From Croceibacterium_A sp035555595 (lineage in GTDB: Bacteria; Pseudomonadota; Alphaproteobacteria; Sphingomonadales; Sphingomonadaceae): a stretch of DNA of 64,000 nucleotides. A program made the translations under genes and the position numbers. Positions within the stretch are counted from its first letter, which is position 1. Every line of letters begins with the position of its first letter. A model generated the notes under the pieces. The model worked only from the letters and a program-made list of their open reading frames with translations, was not told where the DNA came from and did not search any database. Below are positions 7,565 through 15,361 of this stretch, piece by piece. The DNA is taken from NCBI GenBank assembly GCA_035555595.1, contig DATMGK010000015.1, positions 13,591-77,590 on the forward strand, read 5' to 3'.

Positions 7565-7589
7565 GAAAATAACCAAACAGGTTATTTTC
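7565..7589. promoter_or_regulatory. Perfect dyad upstream of the GTA promoter
   Basis: Inverted repeat GAAAATAACC-N5-GGTTATTTTC, 10 bp per arm without mismatch. It ends three bases upstream of the predicted -35 of the GTA promoter, with its centre about 50 bases upstream of the expected start site. That is a typical place for a dimeric activator. A terminator is unlikely because both flanking genes are transcribed away from it. Confidence 0.6.
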
Positions 7590-7680
7590 AAGGATAGGGG
7601 ACATTTCTCCCCCTTACGTGCGCCTGTCTCCCCGCATTGCGCCGCTTGCTCCCTCTTTCGCGCTCGCCTAACGCCGCGCC

Positions 7681-8313
7681 ATGCTGCGCAAGCTTTACGA
7701 CTGGGTGCTGGCCAAGGCCGCCCATCCGCACGCCGAATGGTGGCTGGCCCTCTTCTGTTTTGTGGAGGCCAGCTTCTTCCCAATCCCCCCGCATCCCCTG
7801 CTGGGGCTGATGTGTCTGGCGGAACCGAAAAAGGCGATCCGCTTCGCCCTCATCGCTACCTTCGCCTCGGTCGCGGGCGGCCTGCTCGGTTACGCGATCG
7901 GCTGGGGCCTGTATGATACCGTGGGCACGGACCTGCTGGCTCTGCTCGGCCTGACGGAAAGCTTCCCTGCGGCGGTCTGCTACCTCAACGAATACGGCTT
8001 CTGGCTGTTCGTGGCCAAGGGCGCGACGCCGATCCCGTTCAAGCTGCTGACGATCACCGCCGGGTTCATGGGTATGAACCTCGTCATGTTCCTGCTCGGC
8101 AGCGTTGTCAGCCGCGCGATCAGCTTCATGATCGTGGGCGTGCTGTTCCGCCTGTTCGGCGCCCCGATCAAGCGGTTCATCGACAAGTATCTGGGGCTGG
8201 TAACGGCGGGCTTCGTGGTGCTGGTGATCGCGGGATTTCTCGCCATCACCATGCTCGGTCACGGGGAAGACGGCGCGCCTGACAAGTGTCAGGCCGCCGC
8301 CGCCGTGGCCTGA
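7681..8313 (+). CDS. YqaA family (DedA-like VTT domain) membrane protein
   Basis: 210-residue integral membrane protein of the YqaA branch of the DedA/VTT superfamily, whose members are linked to lipid flipping and membrane homeostasis in the inner membrane. Features are the N-terminal ALFCFVEASFFPIPPHPLLG segment with the re-entrant FPIPP motif, the central GATPIPFKLLTITAGFMGMN motif and several hydrophobic helices. The C-terminus is soluble. No clear Shine-Dalgarno precedes the ATG. It is divergent from the GTA cluster and convergent with spt. Confidence 0.88.
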   Translation: MLRKLYDWVLAKAAHPHAEWWLALFCFVEASFFPIPPHPLLGLMCLAEPKKAIRFALIATFASVAGGLLGYAIGWGLYDTVGTDLLALLGLTESFPAAVCYLNEYGFWLFVAKGATPIPFKLLTITAGFMGMNLVMFLLGSVVSRAISFMIVGVLFRLFGAPIKRFIDKYLGLVTAGFVVLVIAGFLAITMLGHGEDGAPDKCQAAAAVA

Positions 8314-8336
8314 GCGGCGGAGAAACCCCGCCGCTC
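8312..8336. terminator. Convergent-gene hairpin (possible bidirectional terminator)
   Basis: Perfect 9-bp stem GAGCGGCGG / CCGCCGCTC with a seven-base loop. It overlaps the stop codon of the yqaA-like gene and lies just before the end of the convergent spt gene. There is no clear U tract, so terminator function is inferred from position and stability only. Confidence 0.5.
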
Positions 8337-8341
8337 GTCTG

Positions 8342-9574
8342 TCAGATAATCCCCACCGCTTTCCCGGCGCGTTCGAACATGCCCAGGATGGTCTCGACCT
8401 CCTCGCTGGAATGTTCGGCGCATAGCGAGCAGCGCAGCAGCGTCATGCCCGCGGGCGTTGCCGGGGGGCGCGCCAGATTGACGTAGAGCCCTTCTTCCAG
8501 AAGCGCTTCCCACATTGCCGCCCCACGCTCCAGATCAGGCATGATAACCGCCACGATCGCGCTTTGCGGCTCGGACGTGCCCAGCGTGAAGCCCAGCGCG
8601 GTCAGCCCGCCGTGCAGGCGCTTGGAATTCTCCCACAGGTGGGCGCGCTTTTCCCCGCCATGCATCAGCTTGCGGATGCTGGTTTCCGCAGTCGCCACCA
8701 CGCTCGGCGGCAGGCTCGCGGTGAACACATAGGGACGGCAGACCAGCCGCAGAATCTCGAACTTCGGGTGGTTGGATACGCAGAATCCGCCCACTGTGCC
8801 GACGCTTTTGGAAAACGTGCCGATCACGAAATCGACCTGGTCCAGCACGCCCTGCGCCTCGGCCACGCCGCGCCCGTTGGGGCCGATGAAGCCCATCGAA
8901 TGCGCTTCGTCCACCAGCACCATCGCGCCGTGGCGCTTGGCGACGGCGATCATCTCCTTCAGCGGGGCAATGTCGCCCAGCATCGAATAGACGCCTTCCA
9001 GCACCACCAGCTTGCCGGCGCCTTCGGGAATGCGGCCCAGCCGCTTGTCCATCGCTTCGATGTCATTGTGCTTGAAGGGCACGACTTCGGCGTTGCCCAG
9101 CGCGCACCCGTCCCAGATGCTCGCATGGCTATCGATATCCAGCACGATGTAATCGCCCTTTCCGGCGACGGTGCTGATGATGCCCAGATTGGCCTGATAG
9201 CCGGTGGAAAACACCATCGCGTGATCCATCGCGTAGAAATCGCGAAGCGCGGCTTCCACTTCCTTGTGGCCCTGATAGGTGCCGTTCAGCACGCGGCTGC
9301 CGGTCGTTCCGGAACCATAGTTGTCCAGCGCGTCCTTGCCTGCCTGGATCACATCCGGGTCGAACGTCATGCCCATGTAGTTATAAGTGCCGAGCAGGAT
9401 CGTATCGCGCCCGTTGCACACCGCGCGGGTGGGGGAGAGCACTTTCTCCATCACCAGGCTGAACGGGTCCGTCACGCCGGTGGAAAGCAGCGTTTCGCGC
9501 GTCTGGATGATCTCGTCGAACTTGCTGAACAGGTCGCGCTCCGCACCTGCGGTCGCGCTTGCAGTTTCGCTCAT
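8342..9574 (-). CDS. spt: Serine palmitoyltransferase
   Basis: 410-residue PLP-dependent alpha-oxoamine synthase that condenses L-serine with palmitoyl-CoA (or acyl-ACP) to 3-ketodihydrosphingosine, the first step of sphingolipid synthesis. The enzyme is the soluble bacterial homodimer type. The PLP lysine is Lys256 in GTFSKSVGT; VDEAHSMGFIG carries the cofactor-binding Asp, and SHASIWDG and the C-terminal PPATPAGMTLLRCS are also typical. Length agrees with the Sphingomonas enzyme (about 420). An acyl carrier protein gene lies four bases upstream, indicating an operon and an ACP-bound substrate. Other sphingolipid genes are not in the window. Confidence 0.95.
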   Translation of the reverse strand: MSETASATAGAERDLFSKFDEIIQTRETLLSTGVTDPFSLVMEKVLSPTRAVCNGRDTILLGTYNYMGMTFDPDVIQAGKDALDNYGSGTTGSRVLNGTYQGHKEVEAALRDFYAMDHAMVFSTGYQANLGIISTVAGKGDYIVLDIDSHASIWDGCALGNAEVVPFKHNDIEAMDKRLGRIPEGAGKLVVLEGVYSMLGDIAPLKEMIAVAKRHGAMVLVDEAHSMGFIGPNGRGVAEAQGVLDQVDFVIGTFSKSVGTVGGFCVSNHPKFEILRLVCRPYVFTASLPPSVVATAETSIRKLMHGGEKRAHLWENSKRLHGGLTALGFTLGTSEPQSAIVAVIMPDLERGAAMWEALLEEGLYVNLARPPATPAGMTLLRCSLCAEHSSEEVETILGMFERAGKAVGII

Positions 9575-9578
9575 CGTG

Positions 9579-9821
9579 TCACTCGCCCGTCAGTTTGCCG
9601 ACGGCATCGACCAGCTGTCCGTAATTCTCGATTTCGGCCTGCTGGTTCATGCTGATGATGATGTCGAATTCGTCCTCGATCGCGGCGACGAAATCCATCA
9701 CCGTCAGGCTGTCGAATTCCAGATCCCCGGCGAAGGTCGTGCCATCGCCGATTTCTGCGTTCTTCTTGTTGAATGGCTCGATCAGCGCACGGATGCGGCT
9801 GTCCACCTCTTTGCGGTCCAT
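9579..9821 (-). CDS. Acyl carrier protein paired with serine palmitoyltransferase
   Basis: 80-residue acyl carrier protein. Ser38 in the EFDSLTVMDF motif is the phosphopantetheine attachment site. The acidic helix II (DFVAAIEDEFDI) is the usual partner-binding face. Because the gene is four bases upstream of spt and co-oriented, it is likely the dedicated carrier feeding acyl chains to sphingolipid synthesis, like AcpR in Caulobacter. An AGGAG-type site precedes the ATG. Confidence 0.9.
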   Translation of the reverse strand: MDRKEVDSRIRALIEPFNKKNAEIGDGTTFAGDLEFDSLTVMDFVAAIEDEFDIIISMNQQAEIENYGQLVDAVGKLTGE

Positions 9822-9978
9822 TGGAACTGGGTCTCCTCGTGGCCCCGGCTTGCGCCTGCCACTCTATTGCGGCGGAAAAGCGGCTCTCTGCCCGGCTTGT
9901 CAAGCGCCGGGGCTGCTGGCAAGCCTCTTGTCCGGTGATTGCGCCCCGCCGGGGTGGGCGTCAGCGGGGAGGGCTTGC

Positions 9979-10545
9979 ATGGCGGAACCGGCGGCAAAGC
10001 TCGATGAACAGGCGTCCTCGGGGCATCTCCCGGATGATGCGGCGCGGGGATATTCGGTCCACGGCATCCACACCCTGCGCACATTACAGCTTTCCACCCT
10101 CACCCTGTCGCAGATGGCCGATCAGAAGGCGTCGATGCTGATGGGCGCCAGTTTCGTGGTGTTCTCTCTTGCCGTCGGTCGCTCGCTTTCGGGGGAGGTG
10201 CCGTGGCCGCTGGCCGTGCTGGCGCTGTTCGCTTTCTTCAGCTCGCTCTGCGCGGCGATCGCGGTAATGCCCTCTATCGGCAAGCCGAAGCAGCAGGTCG
10301 GGCGCCCCAATCCTCTGTTCTTCGGTCATTTCCACGATCTGGATGAAGAGAGTTGGACGCAGGACATTCTTGATCGCCTGCACAGGGATGAAGATCTGTT
10401 CCGGCTGATGCTGCACGACGCCTATCAGAACGGGCAGGTGCTCCACCGCCGCAAATATCGCTTCATGCGATATGCCTATGCGCTGTTCATCGTCGGACTG
10501 GTGGCCACGCTGGCCACGTTCGTGATCGTGCTGGCGGCAGGTTGA
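9979..10545 (+). CDS. Pycsar effector-like (PycTM) membrane protein
   Basis: 188-residue protein with a region like the Pycsar effector transmembrane family (DUF5706/PycTM). The segment LRTLQLSTLTLSQMADQKAS leads into a first membrane helix (MGASFVVFSLAV), followed by a second helix (LAVLALFAFFSSLCAAIAV), a central soluble stretch and a final C-terminal helix. ATG 9979 has GGGGAGGG upstream. In Pycsar defence such effectors are activated by cyclic CMP or UMP from a neighbouring cyclase and disrupt the membrane. Here neighbours are acp-spt and divK and no cyclase is present, so a housekeeping role is also possible. Confidence 0.75.
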   Translation: MAEPAAKLDEQASSGHLPDDAARGYSVHGIHTLRTLQLSTLTLSQMADQKASMLMGASFVVFSLAVGRSLSGEVPWPLAVLALFAFFSSLCAAIAVMPSIGKPKQQVGRPNPLFFGHFHDLDEESWTQDILDRLHRDEDLFRLMLHDAYQNGQVLHRRKYRFMRYAYALFIVGLVATLATFVIVLAAG

Positions 10546-10567
10546 TCCGGCCCGATTACGCCGCCGT

Positions 10568-10939
10568 TCAGGCTTGCCCGACCAGCCCCCTTACCGCGGC
10601 CATGAACGGCCCGATCGATACCGGCTTGGCCAAATATCCTTCCGCCCCGACATCGCGGATGCGCTGTTCGTCACCTTTGCCCGCATAGGCGGTAACGGCC
10701 AGCACCGGCACCTCGGCCAGCGCGGCGTCGCGCTTCAGGTCGGCGATCAGGTCCAGCCCGGAAACATCCTGCAACTGGATGTCCATCACCACCAGATTGG
10801 GGAAAAAGCTGCGCGCCTTCTCGATTGCCTGATTCCCGTCGGCTACAGGTTCGACGGCGAAACCCCCGGCCTGCAGGACGTCGCAAAAAAGCTTCCGATT
10901 TAGATCGTTGTCCTCGACAACGAGAATTCGTTTAGTCAT
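10568..10939 (-). CDS. divK: DivK-type single-domain response regulator
   Basis: 123-residue receiver domain without output domain. The acidic pocket (E9, D10), the phosphoacceptor Asp53 in VVMDIQL, the switch Thr in AVTAYA and the Lys in YLAKPVS are all present; Asp53 is the same position as in Caulobacter DivK. DivK relays phosphate signals between polar histidine kinases and controls the CckA-CtrA pathway. The usual partner gene pleD is not adjacent; the gene is convergent with the Pycsar-effector-like gene and divergent from the DUF3572 operon. Confidence 0.9.
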   Translation of the reverse strand: MTKRILVVEDNDLNRKLFCDVLQAGGFAVEPVADGNQAIEKARSFFPNLVVMDIQLQDVSGLDLIADLKRDAALAEVPVLAVTAYAGKGDEQRIRDVGAEGYLAKPVSIGPFMAAVRGLVGQA

Positions 10940-11030
10940 TGCGCCCCCGCGCTCCCGGCCCCCGGGAAGCCTGCACGACCCTTATCTGCTTAACGGATGG
11001 CTGACAATTCTTAACAGGTCTGAAGATTCG

Positions 11031-11282
11031 GTGAAGGATGCCGCCGGCGTGGCGCTTGCGGCGCTCGCCTGGGTTCTTTCGGACACAGCACGGGCAGACC
11101 GCTTTCTGGCGCTGACGGGCCTTACGCCCGATGGTCTGCGCGCCTCTGTGGCGCAGGGTTCCACCCATCGCGCGGTTCTGGAATTCCTCTGCGCGCATGA
11201 GCCGGATCTCCTCGCGGCGGCCGATGCTCTGGGGATGGCCCCGGCGCAGCTTGCCGCTCTGCGTGATGAGGTTGCGTTATGA
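11031..11282 (+). CDS. DUF3572 family protein
   Basis: Small helical protein of the DUF3572 family, function unknown. Key features are the LAALAWVLSD segment, LALTGLTPDGLRA and a C-terminal EFLCAHEPDLLAAADALG stretch. The first good initiation codon is a GTG at 11031 (83 residues). No ATG lies between the divK promoter region and this point; a CTG at 11001 would add ten residues, so the start is uncertain. The stop overlaps the start of the HAD gene by four bases, which begins a four-gene operon. Confidence 0.75.
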   Translation: MKDAAGVALAALAWVLSDTARADRFLALTGLTPDGLRASVAQGSTHRAVLEFLCAHEPDLLAAADALGMAPAQLAALRDEVAL

Positions 11283-11905
11283 GCCGCCCTCTGGTCGTCA
11301 CCGATTGTGACGAGGTGCTGCTGCACATGCTGCGGCATTTCGCCGAATGGCTGGGCGAACAGCACGATATCGAACTGGAACTGGGCGCAAACCCCTTCCA
11401 GACTGTCCGCTACCGCTCCACTGCCGAACTGCTGCCCGATGCGGAAAAGTGGCGCTATCTCAACCTGTTCTTCGATACGTCGATGGCTTCGCAGACGATG
11501 ATCGAAGGATCCGCGGCTGCGATTGCGGAGTTGCAGCGTGAAGCCGATGTCGTCGTGCTGACCAACCTGACCGACAACTTCAACGAAGCGCGCAAGCTCC
11601 AGCTTCGCGAACATGGCATCGAAGCGCCCGTGTTCACCAATCAGGGGCCGAAGGGCCCGGCGATCCGGCGCATCGTTCAGGAATACGCGCCCACGCGGGC
11701 GGTGTTCGTGGACGATATCGCGCAGCATATCGCCTCTGCGGCGGAAATGGTGCCGGAAATTTCCCGCCTGCACTTCTGCGGGGAAAGCTCGGTCGCGCCC
11801 CATATCCCCTGTGCCCATCAGGCAGGTCATGCCCACGCCCGCATCGACACGTGGGCAGAAGCCTTGCCCTGGCTGCTCGAAACGTTGCATGGATATCGGC
11901 CATGA
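11279..11905 (+). CDS. HAD family hydrolase
   Basis: 208-residue protein with haloacid dehalogenase superfamily motifs: motif I as VVTDCDEVLL (D-x-D), motif II as VVLTNLTD, a Lys in NQGPKGPAIRR and motif III as AVFVDDIAQHI. It is probably a phosphatase acting on a small metabolite; the substrate cannot be predicted. Both ends overlap neighbours by four bases (ATGA), placing it inside the DUF3572-HAD-RidA-GDPD operon. Confidence 0.85.
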   Translation: MSRPLVVTDCDEVLLHMLRHFAEWLGEQHDIELELGANPFQTVRYRSTAELLPDAEKWRYLNLFFDTSMASQTMIEGSAAAIAELQREADVVVLTNLTDNFNEARKLQLREHGIEAPVFTNQGPKGPAIRRIVQEYAPTRAVFVDDIAQHIASAAEMVPEISRLHFCGESSVAPHIPCAHQAGHAHARIDTWAEALPWLLETLHGYRP

Positions 11906-12360
11906 GCATCGAACAGCGCCTCGCCCATCTGGGCATCGAATTGCCGCCTGCCGCAGCGCCGGTGGCCGCCTATGTGCCGGTCGTTATCGCTGGCGGGCTG
12001 GCCCATGTCTCGGGCCAGTTGCCGTTCATCGGCGGTCAGCTCGTCACCGGCAGGCTGGGCGCGGACGTATCGCTTGAACAGGGCAATCTCGCGGCCCGCG
12101 CCTGCGGCCTGATGATCCTGGCGCAGATCAAGGCGGCGATCGGCTCGCTCGATCAGGTGGAACGGGTGGTGAAGCTGGGTGCTTTCATCAATTCCACGGC
12201 GGATTTCACCGATCAGCCGAAAGTCGCCAATGGCGCGTCGGAACTGATGGTCGAAGTATTCGGCGAAGCGGGCAAGCACGCCCGCAGCGCCGTCGGGGTG
12301 CCGGTGCTGCCACTTGGCGCAGCGGTAGAGGTCGATGCCATCGTTGCTCTCAGGTCTTGA
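11902..12360 (+). CDS. RidA family protein
   Basis: 152-residue RidA/YjgF family protein. The family hydrolyses reactive enamine/imine intermediates made by PLP enzymes; this longer subgroup (YP_709-like) often lacks the catalytic Arg of archetypal RidA. The segments HVSGQLPF, ARACGLMILAQIKAAIG, VVKLGAFINSTADF and HARSAVGVPVLPLGAAVEVDAIV are visible, the last carrying the conserved Arg-Ser. The start overlaps the HAD stop by four bases and the end overlaps the GDPD gene by 26 bases. Confidence 0.88.
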   Translation: MSIEQRLAHLGIELPPAAAPVAAYVPVVIAGGLAHVSGQLPFIGGQLVTGRLGADVSLEQGNLAARACGLMILAQIKAAIGSLDQVERVVKLGAFINSTADFTDQPKVANGASELMVEVFGEAGKHARSAVGVPVLPLGAAVEVDAIVALRS

Positions 12361-13105
12361 TCGCTGGCTTTCTCCCGCGCCCGATCCGGCGCGGGTCGGC
12401 TGGCTGAAGGGCGTCACTTACGCCCATCGCGGGCTTCACGGCGCGGGAAGCGCCGAAAACTCCCCCTCCGCTTTTACCGCCGCGATAGAGGCGGGGCTGG
12501 GCATCGAATGCGATGTTCGCCTGTCAGCGGATGGGCACGCGATCGTCTTCCACGATCATGATCTTGATCGATTGACCGATAGAACCGGCCCGCTTGCGCT
12601 GCGGACAATGGCGGAACTCGGGCAGATCGCCTTGCCGCCCGCGCCCGAAGACACGATTCCCCCGCTCGCCGTCTTGCTGGCGCGAATAGCGGGGCGGACG
12701 CCCTTGCTGATCGAACTGAAAACGGATCGGGAAGAACCCGTCGCGCCCCTGTGCCGGGCGGTCCTGCGCGATACAGACGGCTACCACGGCCTCTACGCGG
12801 TGATGAGCTTCGATTCCCGCGTCAGCCGCTGGTTCAGCCGCAATGCACCGGGCGTCGTTCGCGGCCTGGTTATCAGCGAAACTCACGGTGACGGGTCAAA
12901 CCCCCGCGCCTCGCTCTGGCATGCGCGGCCGGACTTTCTTGCTTACGATGTGCGCGACCTGCCCAGCGCCTTTGCGGCCGCCCAGCGCGCTCGCGGGCTG
13001 CCGGTGCTCACCTGGACGGTATCATCGCCTGAGCTGCGGCAACTCGCGCAAAACCATGCCGATGGCCCGATTGCTGAGGCTGCGGGGGTCTCGTCGCAGA
13101 CTTAG
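12335..13105 (+). CDS. Glycerophosphodiester phosphodiesterase
   Basis: 256-residue GDPD enzyme that hydrolyses glycerophosphodiesters to glycerol 3-phosphate and an alcohol. Catalytic motifs are AHRGLHG (His-Arg), IECDVRLSADG (metal-binding Glu/Asp) and FHDHDLDRLT (second His); LIELKTD and LTWTV complete the TIM barrel. No signal peptide, so it is probably cytoplasmic. The start lies inside the RidA gene in another frame (26-base overlap). The stop is separated by one base from the stop of the convergent DUF3060 gene. Confidence 0.92.
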   Translation: MPSLLSGLDRWLSPAPDPARVGWLKGVTYAHRGLHGAGSAENSPSAFTAAIEAGLGIECDVRLSADGHAIVFHDHDLDRLTDRTGPLALRTMAELGQIALPPAPEDTIPPLAVLLARIAGRTPLLIELKTDREEPVAPLCRAVLRDTDGYHGLYAVMSFDSRVSRWFSRNAPGVVRGLVISETHGDGSNPRASLWHARPDFLAYDVRDLPSAFAAAQRARGLPVLTWTVSSPELRQLAQNHADGPIAEAAGVSSQT

Positions 13106-13106
13106 G

Positions 13107-13439
13107 TTACCTTGCCTTCTCGATACGATTGCCAGCTCCAGTCACAGACACTCGTGCAGCGGAACCGTCGGGCGTAGTCCAGCGGATCGTGTTGGAAGCT
13201 CCGGTGACTTCGATGGCACCTTTGGGGGCGAGGGCTACTGTTATCGTGTTCCCGGCGCCCGTGATCACCACCCGGGTGCAACCACCCGTGACGGCAAGGG
13301 TGTTCGACGCACCTTCGATTGTCGCCTCGCCGCCATCGCAATCGAGCTGGGACGTTTCGCCGGCGCCAGTAAAGCTGGCTTGTGCGGCGAGCGGTGCCGA
13401 TACGACCGCCAGAGCGGCGGCGATGATCCATGCGCGCAT
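13107..13439 (-). CDS. DUF3060 domain secreted protein
   Basis: 110-residue exported protein. The N-terminus is a clear signal peptide (RAWIIAAALAVVSAPLAAQA). The mature part has repeating beta units with GAGNT or GASNT turns (TGAGETSQLDC, EGASNTLAV, TGAGNTITVAL, TGASNTIRW), the pattern of DUF3060, plus two cysteines that may form a disulfide. Function unknown. AAGGAG precedes the ATG. Confidence 0.82.
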   Translation of the reverse strand: MRAWIIAAALAVVSAPLAAQASFTGAGETSQLDCDGGEATIEGASNTLAVTGGCTRVVITGAGNTITVALAPKGAIEVTGASNTIRWTTPDGSAARVSVTGAGNRIEKAR

Positions 13440-13640
13440 TCGTTGATCTCCTTCGTCGCATCTTCCTATCAGGCGAAAGAATTGGGCACAGCGGCACGGA
13501 AACCGTTCGGCGCAAAACCGATGCCGCTGATCGCTGGTGCAGTTCTGTCGATGAGAATACCCCGCTGCCACTCGACCGATATTTCGCGATTTCGATGTCT
13601 CAGACGTGCATTCGCCGGGTCCTGATCCTAACTTCAGCCG

Positions 13641-14783
13641 ATGGCCGATGCAGACCTCACCGTGCGAATCGCATCCTCCGTGGGATCGCTCTCCGCTGCG
13701 GAGTGGGACGCGCTGGCAGGGCCAGACAACCCGTTCATGCGCCATGCCTTTCTTGCCTCGCTGGAGGATTCAGGCAGCGTCGGGCAGGGCACGGGCTGGA
13801 CGCCCGCTCCACTGGTGATCGAGGATGCGGCGGGTCACCTGCTCGCCGCACTGCCTTCTTACCTCAAGGAGCACAGCCAGGGCGAATATGTGTTCGATCA
13901 CAGCTGGGCCGACGCGTGGGAACGCGCAGGCGGCAGCTATTACCCGAAACTCCAGATCGCCGCGCCGTTCACGCCCGCGAATGGTCCGCGCCTGCTGCTT
14001 TCCGACGAAATCTACGCTGCCCCGCTCCTGCGTGCGGCGGAAACCCTGTGTCAGCGGCATGGCTTGTCCTCCGCTCACGCCACTTTCGTGGAACCGGCGC
14101 AGCTTCCCCTGTTCGAACGGGCGGGCTGGTTGCCACGCAGCGACATCCAGTTCCACTGGATCAATCGCGGCTATGCCAGCTTCGATGATTTCCTCGCCCA
14201 GCTTGCCAGCCGCAAGCGCAAGGCCCTGCGGAAAGAACGCATGGCCGCGCAGGAAGGCGTGGAGATTGTTGCGCTCTCCGGTGCCGATATTCGGCCGGAA
14301 CACTGGGACGCTTTCTGGCTGTTCTATCAGGATACCGGCGCGCGCAAATGGGGCACCCCCTATCTAACGCGGGAGGCGTTCGACCTGTTCGGCCAGCGAA
14401 TGGGCGATCAGGTCCTGCTGGTTCTGGCGCTGGACCACGGTCTGCCCATCGCGGGCGCACTTAACTTCATCGGCGCTGATACGCTATATGGCCGCTACTG
14501 GGGCTGTCTGGCGGACAAGCCCTTCCTCCACTTTGAGCTGTGCTACTATCAGGCGATCGACGCCGCGATAGAGCGTGGGCTTAGCCGGGTAGAGGCGGGC
14601 GCGCAGGGTGGTCACAAGCTGGCGCGCGGTTACGAGCCGGTGAAGACCTGGTCGATGCACTACATCGCAGACCCCGGCTTTCGCGCCGCCGTTACCGATT
14701 TTCTGGAACGGGAACGCGAAGGCGTTGCCCAGGATCAGCTCCTTCTCGGGGAGCGGGCCCCGTTCAGGAAAGCCGGACCCTAA
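13641..14783 (+). CDS. Peptidogalycan biosynthesis/recognition protein (GNAT-like, PF04339)
   Basis: 380-residue protein of the PF04339 family, whose fold is a double GNAT domain similar to FemAB aminoacyltransferases. Family segments are FMRHAFLASLEDSGSVG, FDHSWADAWERAG with YYPKLQIAAPFTP, RKRKALRKER and the C-terminal GAQGGHKLARGYEPV. Members are thought to act in cell-envelope modification but the acceptor is not known. The stop codon overlaps that of the convergent Sel1-like gene. Confidence 0.87.
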   Translation: MADADLTVRIASSVGSLSAAEWDALAGPDNPFMRHAFLASLEDSGSVGQGTGWTPAPLVIEDAAGHLLAALPSYLKEHSQGEYVFDHSWADAWERAGGSYYPKLQIAAPFTPANGPRLLLSDEIYAAPLLRAAETLCQRHGLSSAHATFVEPAQLPLFERAGWLPRSDIQFHWINRGYASFDDFLAQLASRKRKALRKERMAAQEGVEIVALSGADIRPEHWDAFWLFYQDTGARKWGTPYLTREAFDLFGQRMGDQVLLVLALDHGLPIAGALNFIGADTLYGRYWGCLADKPFLHFELCYYQAIDAAIERGLSRVEAGAQGGHKLARGYEPVKTWSMHYIADPGFRAAVTDFLEREREGVAQDQLLLGERAPFRKAGP

Positions 14784-15112
14784 GCAGCGCGGCGTACGTC
14801 CGCTGCCAGCCACTGACGGGCCCGGCGCTGCGCCTCGGCAATCTCGCGCGCGGTCATCTCGTCGGAAATGTCGGCACGGCACCACGCTGCCTCTTCGTGT
14901 CCGGCGGCTGCGGCAAGGTTGAACCACTTGTGCGCTTCCACCAGATCGGCCGCGACGCTGTGGCCGCCGGTCGAATAGATGACGCCCAGATCATAGCAGG
15001 CGCCGATGTCTCCCCCGGCGGCTGCGGCCAGGCTGCGTGCCACGTGCAGGTCTGCCATTCCCGGCTCTGCCGGACGGATTTTCGCAAACTCATCGATCCT
15101 GGTCCATTCCAT
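14780..15112 (-). CDS. Sel1-like repeat protein
   Basis: 110-residue protein with about one and a half Sel1-like (TPR-like) repeats: GDIGACYDLGVIYSTGGHSVAADLVEAHKWFNLAAAAG matches the A-x-x-x-L-G-x-x-Y...A-x-x-W-x-x-x-A-A pattern, read here in two halves. No signal peptide is seen from ATG 15112, which has a GGGGGG run upstream; an upstream in-frame ATG at 15184 would add 24 residues without improving the N-terminus. Probably a protein-interaction adaptor; partner unknown. Confidence 0.8.
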   Translation of the reverse strand: MEWTRIDEFAKIRPAEPGMADLHVARSLAAAAGGDIGACYDLGVIYSTGGHSVAADLVEAHKWFNLAAAAGHEEAAWCRADISDEMTAREIAEAQRRARQWLAADVRRAA

Positions 15113-15177
15113 GATCGTACCCCCCTTGGCCCGGTCCTCCACCGCGGCCTCCGCCCCTGATGTTCCAGCCTTCACGG

Positions 15178-15257
15178 TCAACAAATGGTTAACGCTGCTG
15201 GAAAATCGTTAACCAGACGCGCCCCGCGCGGTTATGCCGCTGTTAGGTCACGTTTAA
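15178..15257. promoter_or_regulatory. Two CtrA-like boxes upstream of dksA
   Basis: TCAA-N7-TTAAC at 15178-15193 and TTAG-N7-TTAA at 15243-15257 each differ by one base from the CtrA recognition pattern TTAA-N7-TTAA. Both lie between the Sel1-like gene and the predicted dksA promoter. The match is suggestive only; AT-rich intergenic DNA can give such matches by chance. Confidence 0.3.
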
Positions 15258-15287
15258 TCTTGTGCACGCAACAGGCCGGATTGCGGC

Positions 15288-15316
15288 TTGTGCCGGGTTT
15301 GGCCTGCCCCTATAGG
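15288..15316 (+). promoter_or_regulatory. Predicted dksA promoter
   Basis: TTGTGC (15288-15293), 17-base spacer, TATAGG (15311-15316). Transcription would begin near 15322, at the left arm of a hairpin in the leader. The -10 is good and the -35 moderate. Confidence 0.45.
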
Positions 15317-15321
15317 CGCGC

Positions 15322-15349
15322 CAAACCGGCCAGCCGGAGCGCCGGTTTG
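15322..15349 (+). promoter_or_regulatory. dksA leader hairpin
   Basis: Perfect 9-bp inverted repeat CAAACCGGC / GCCGGTTTG with a ten-base loop in the dksA leader. It ends just before the GGAG Shine-Dalgarno sequence at 15351-15354. It may protect the 5' end of the mRNA or keep the ribosome site open. Confidence 0.45.
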
Positions 15350-15361
15350 CGGAGTGCGTGC

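Noticed and set aside
9979..10545. Complete Pycsar anti-phage system
   Set aside because: Only an effector-like protein is present; no cyclase within several kilobases on either side.
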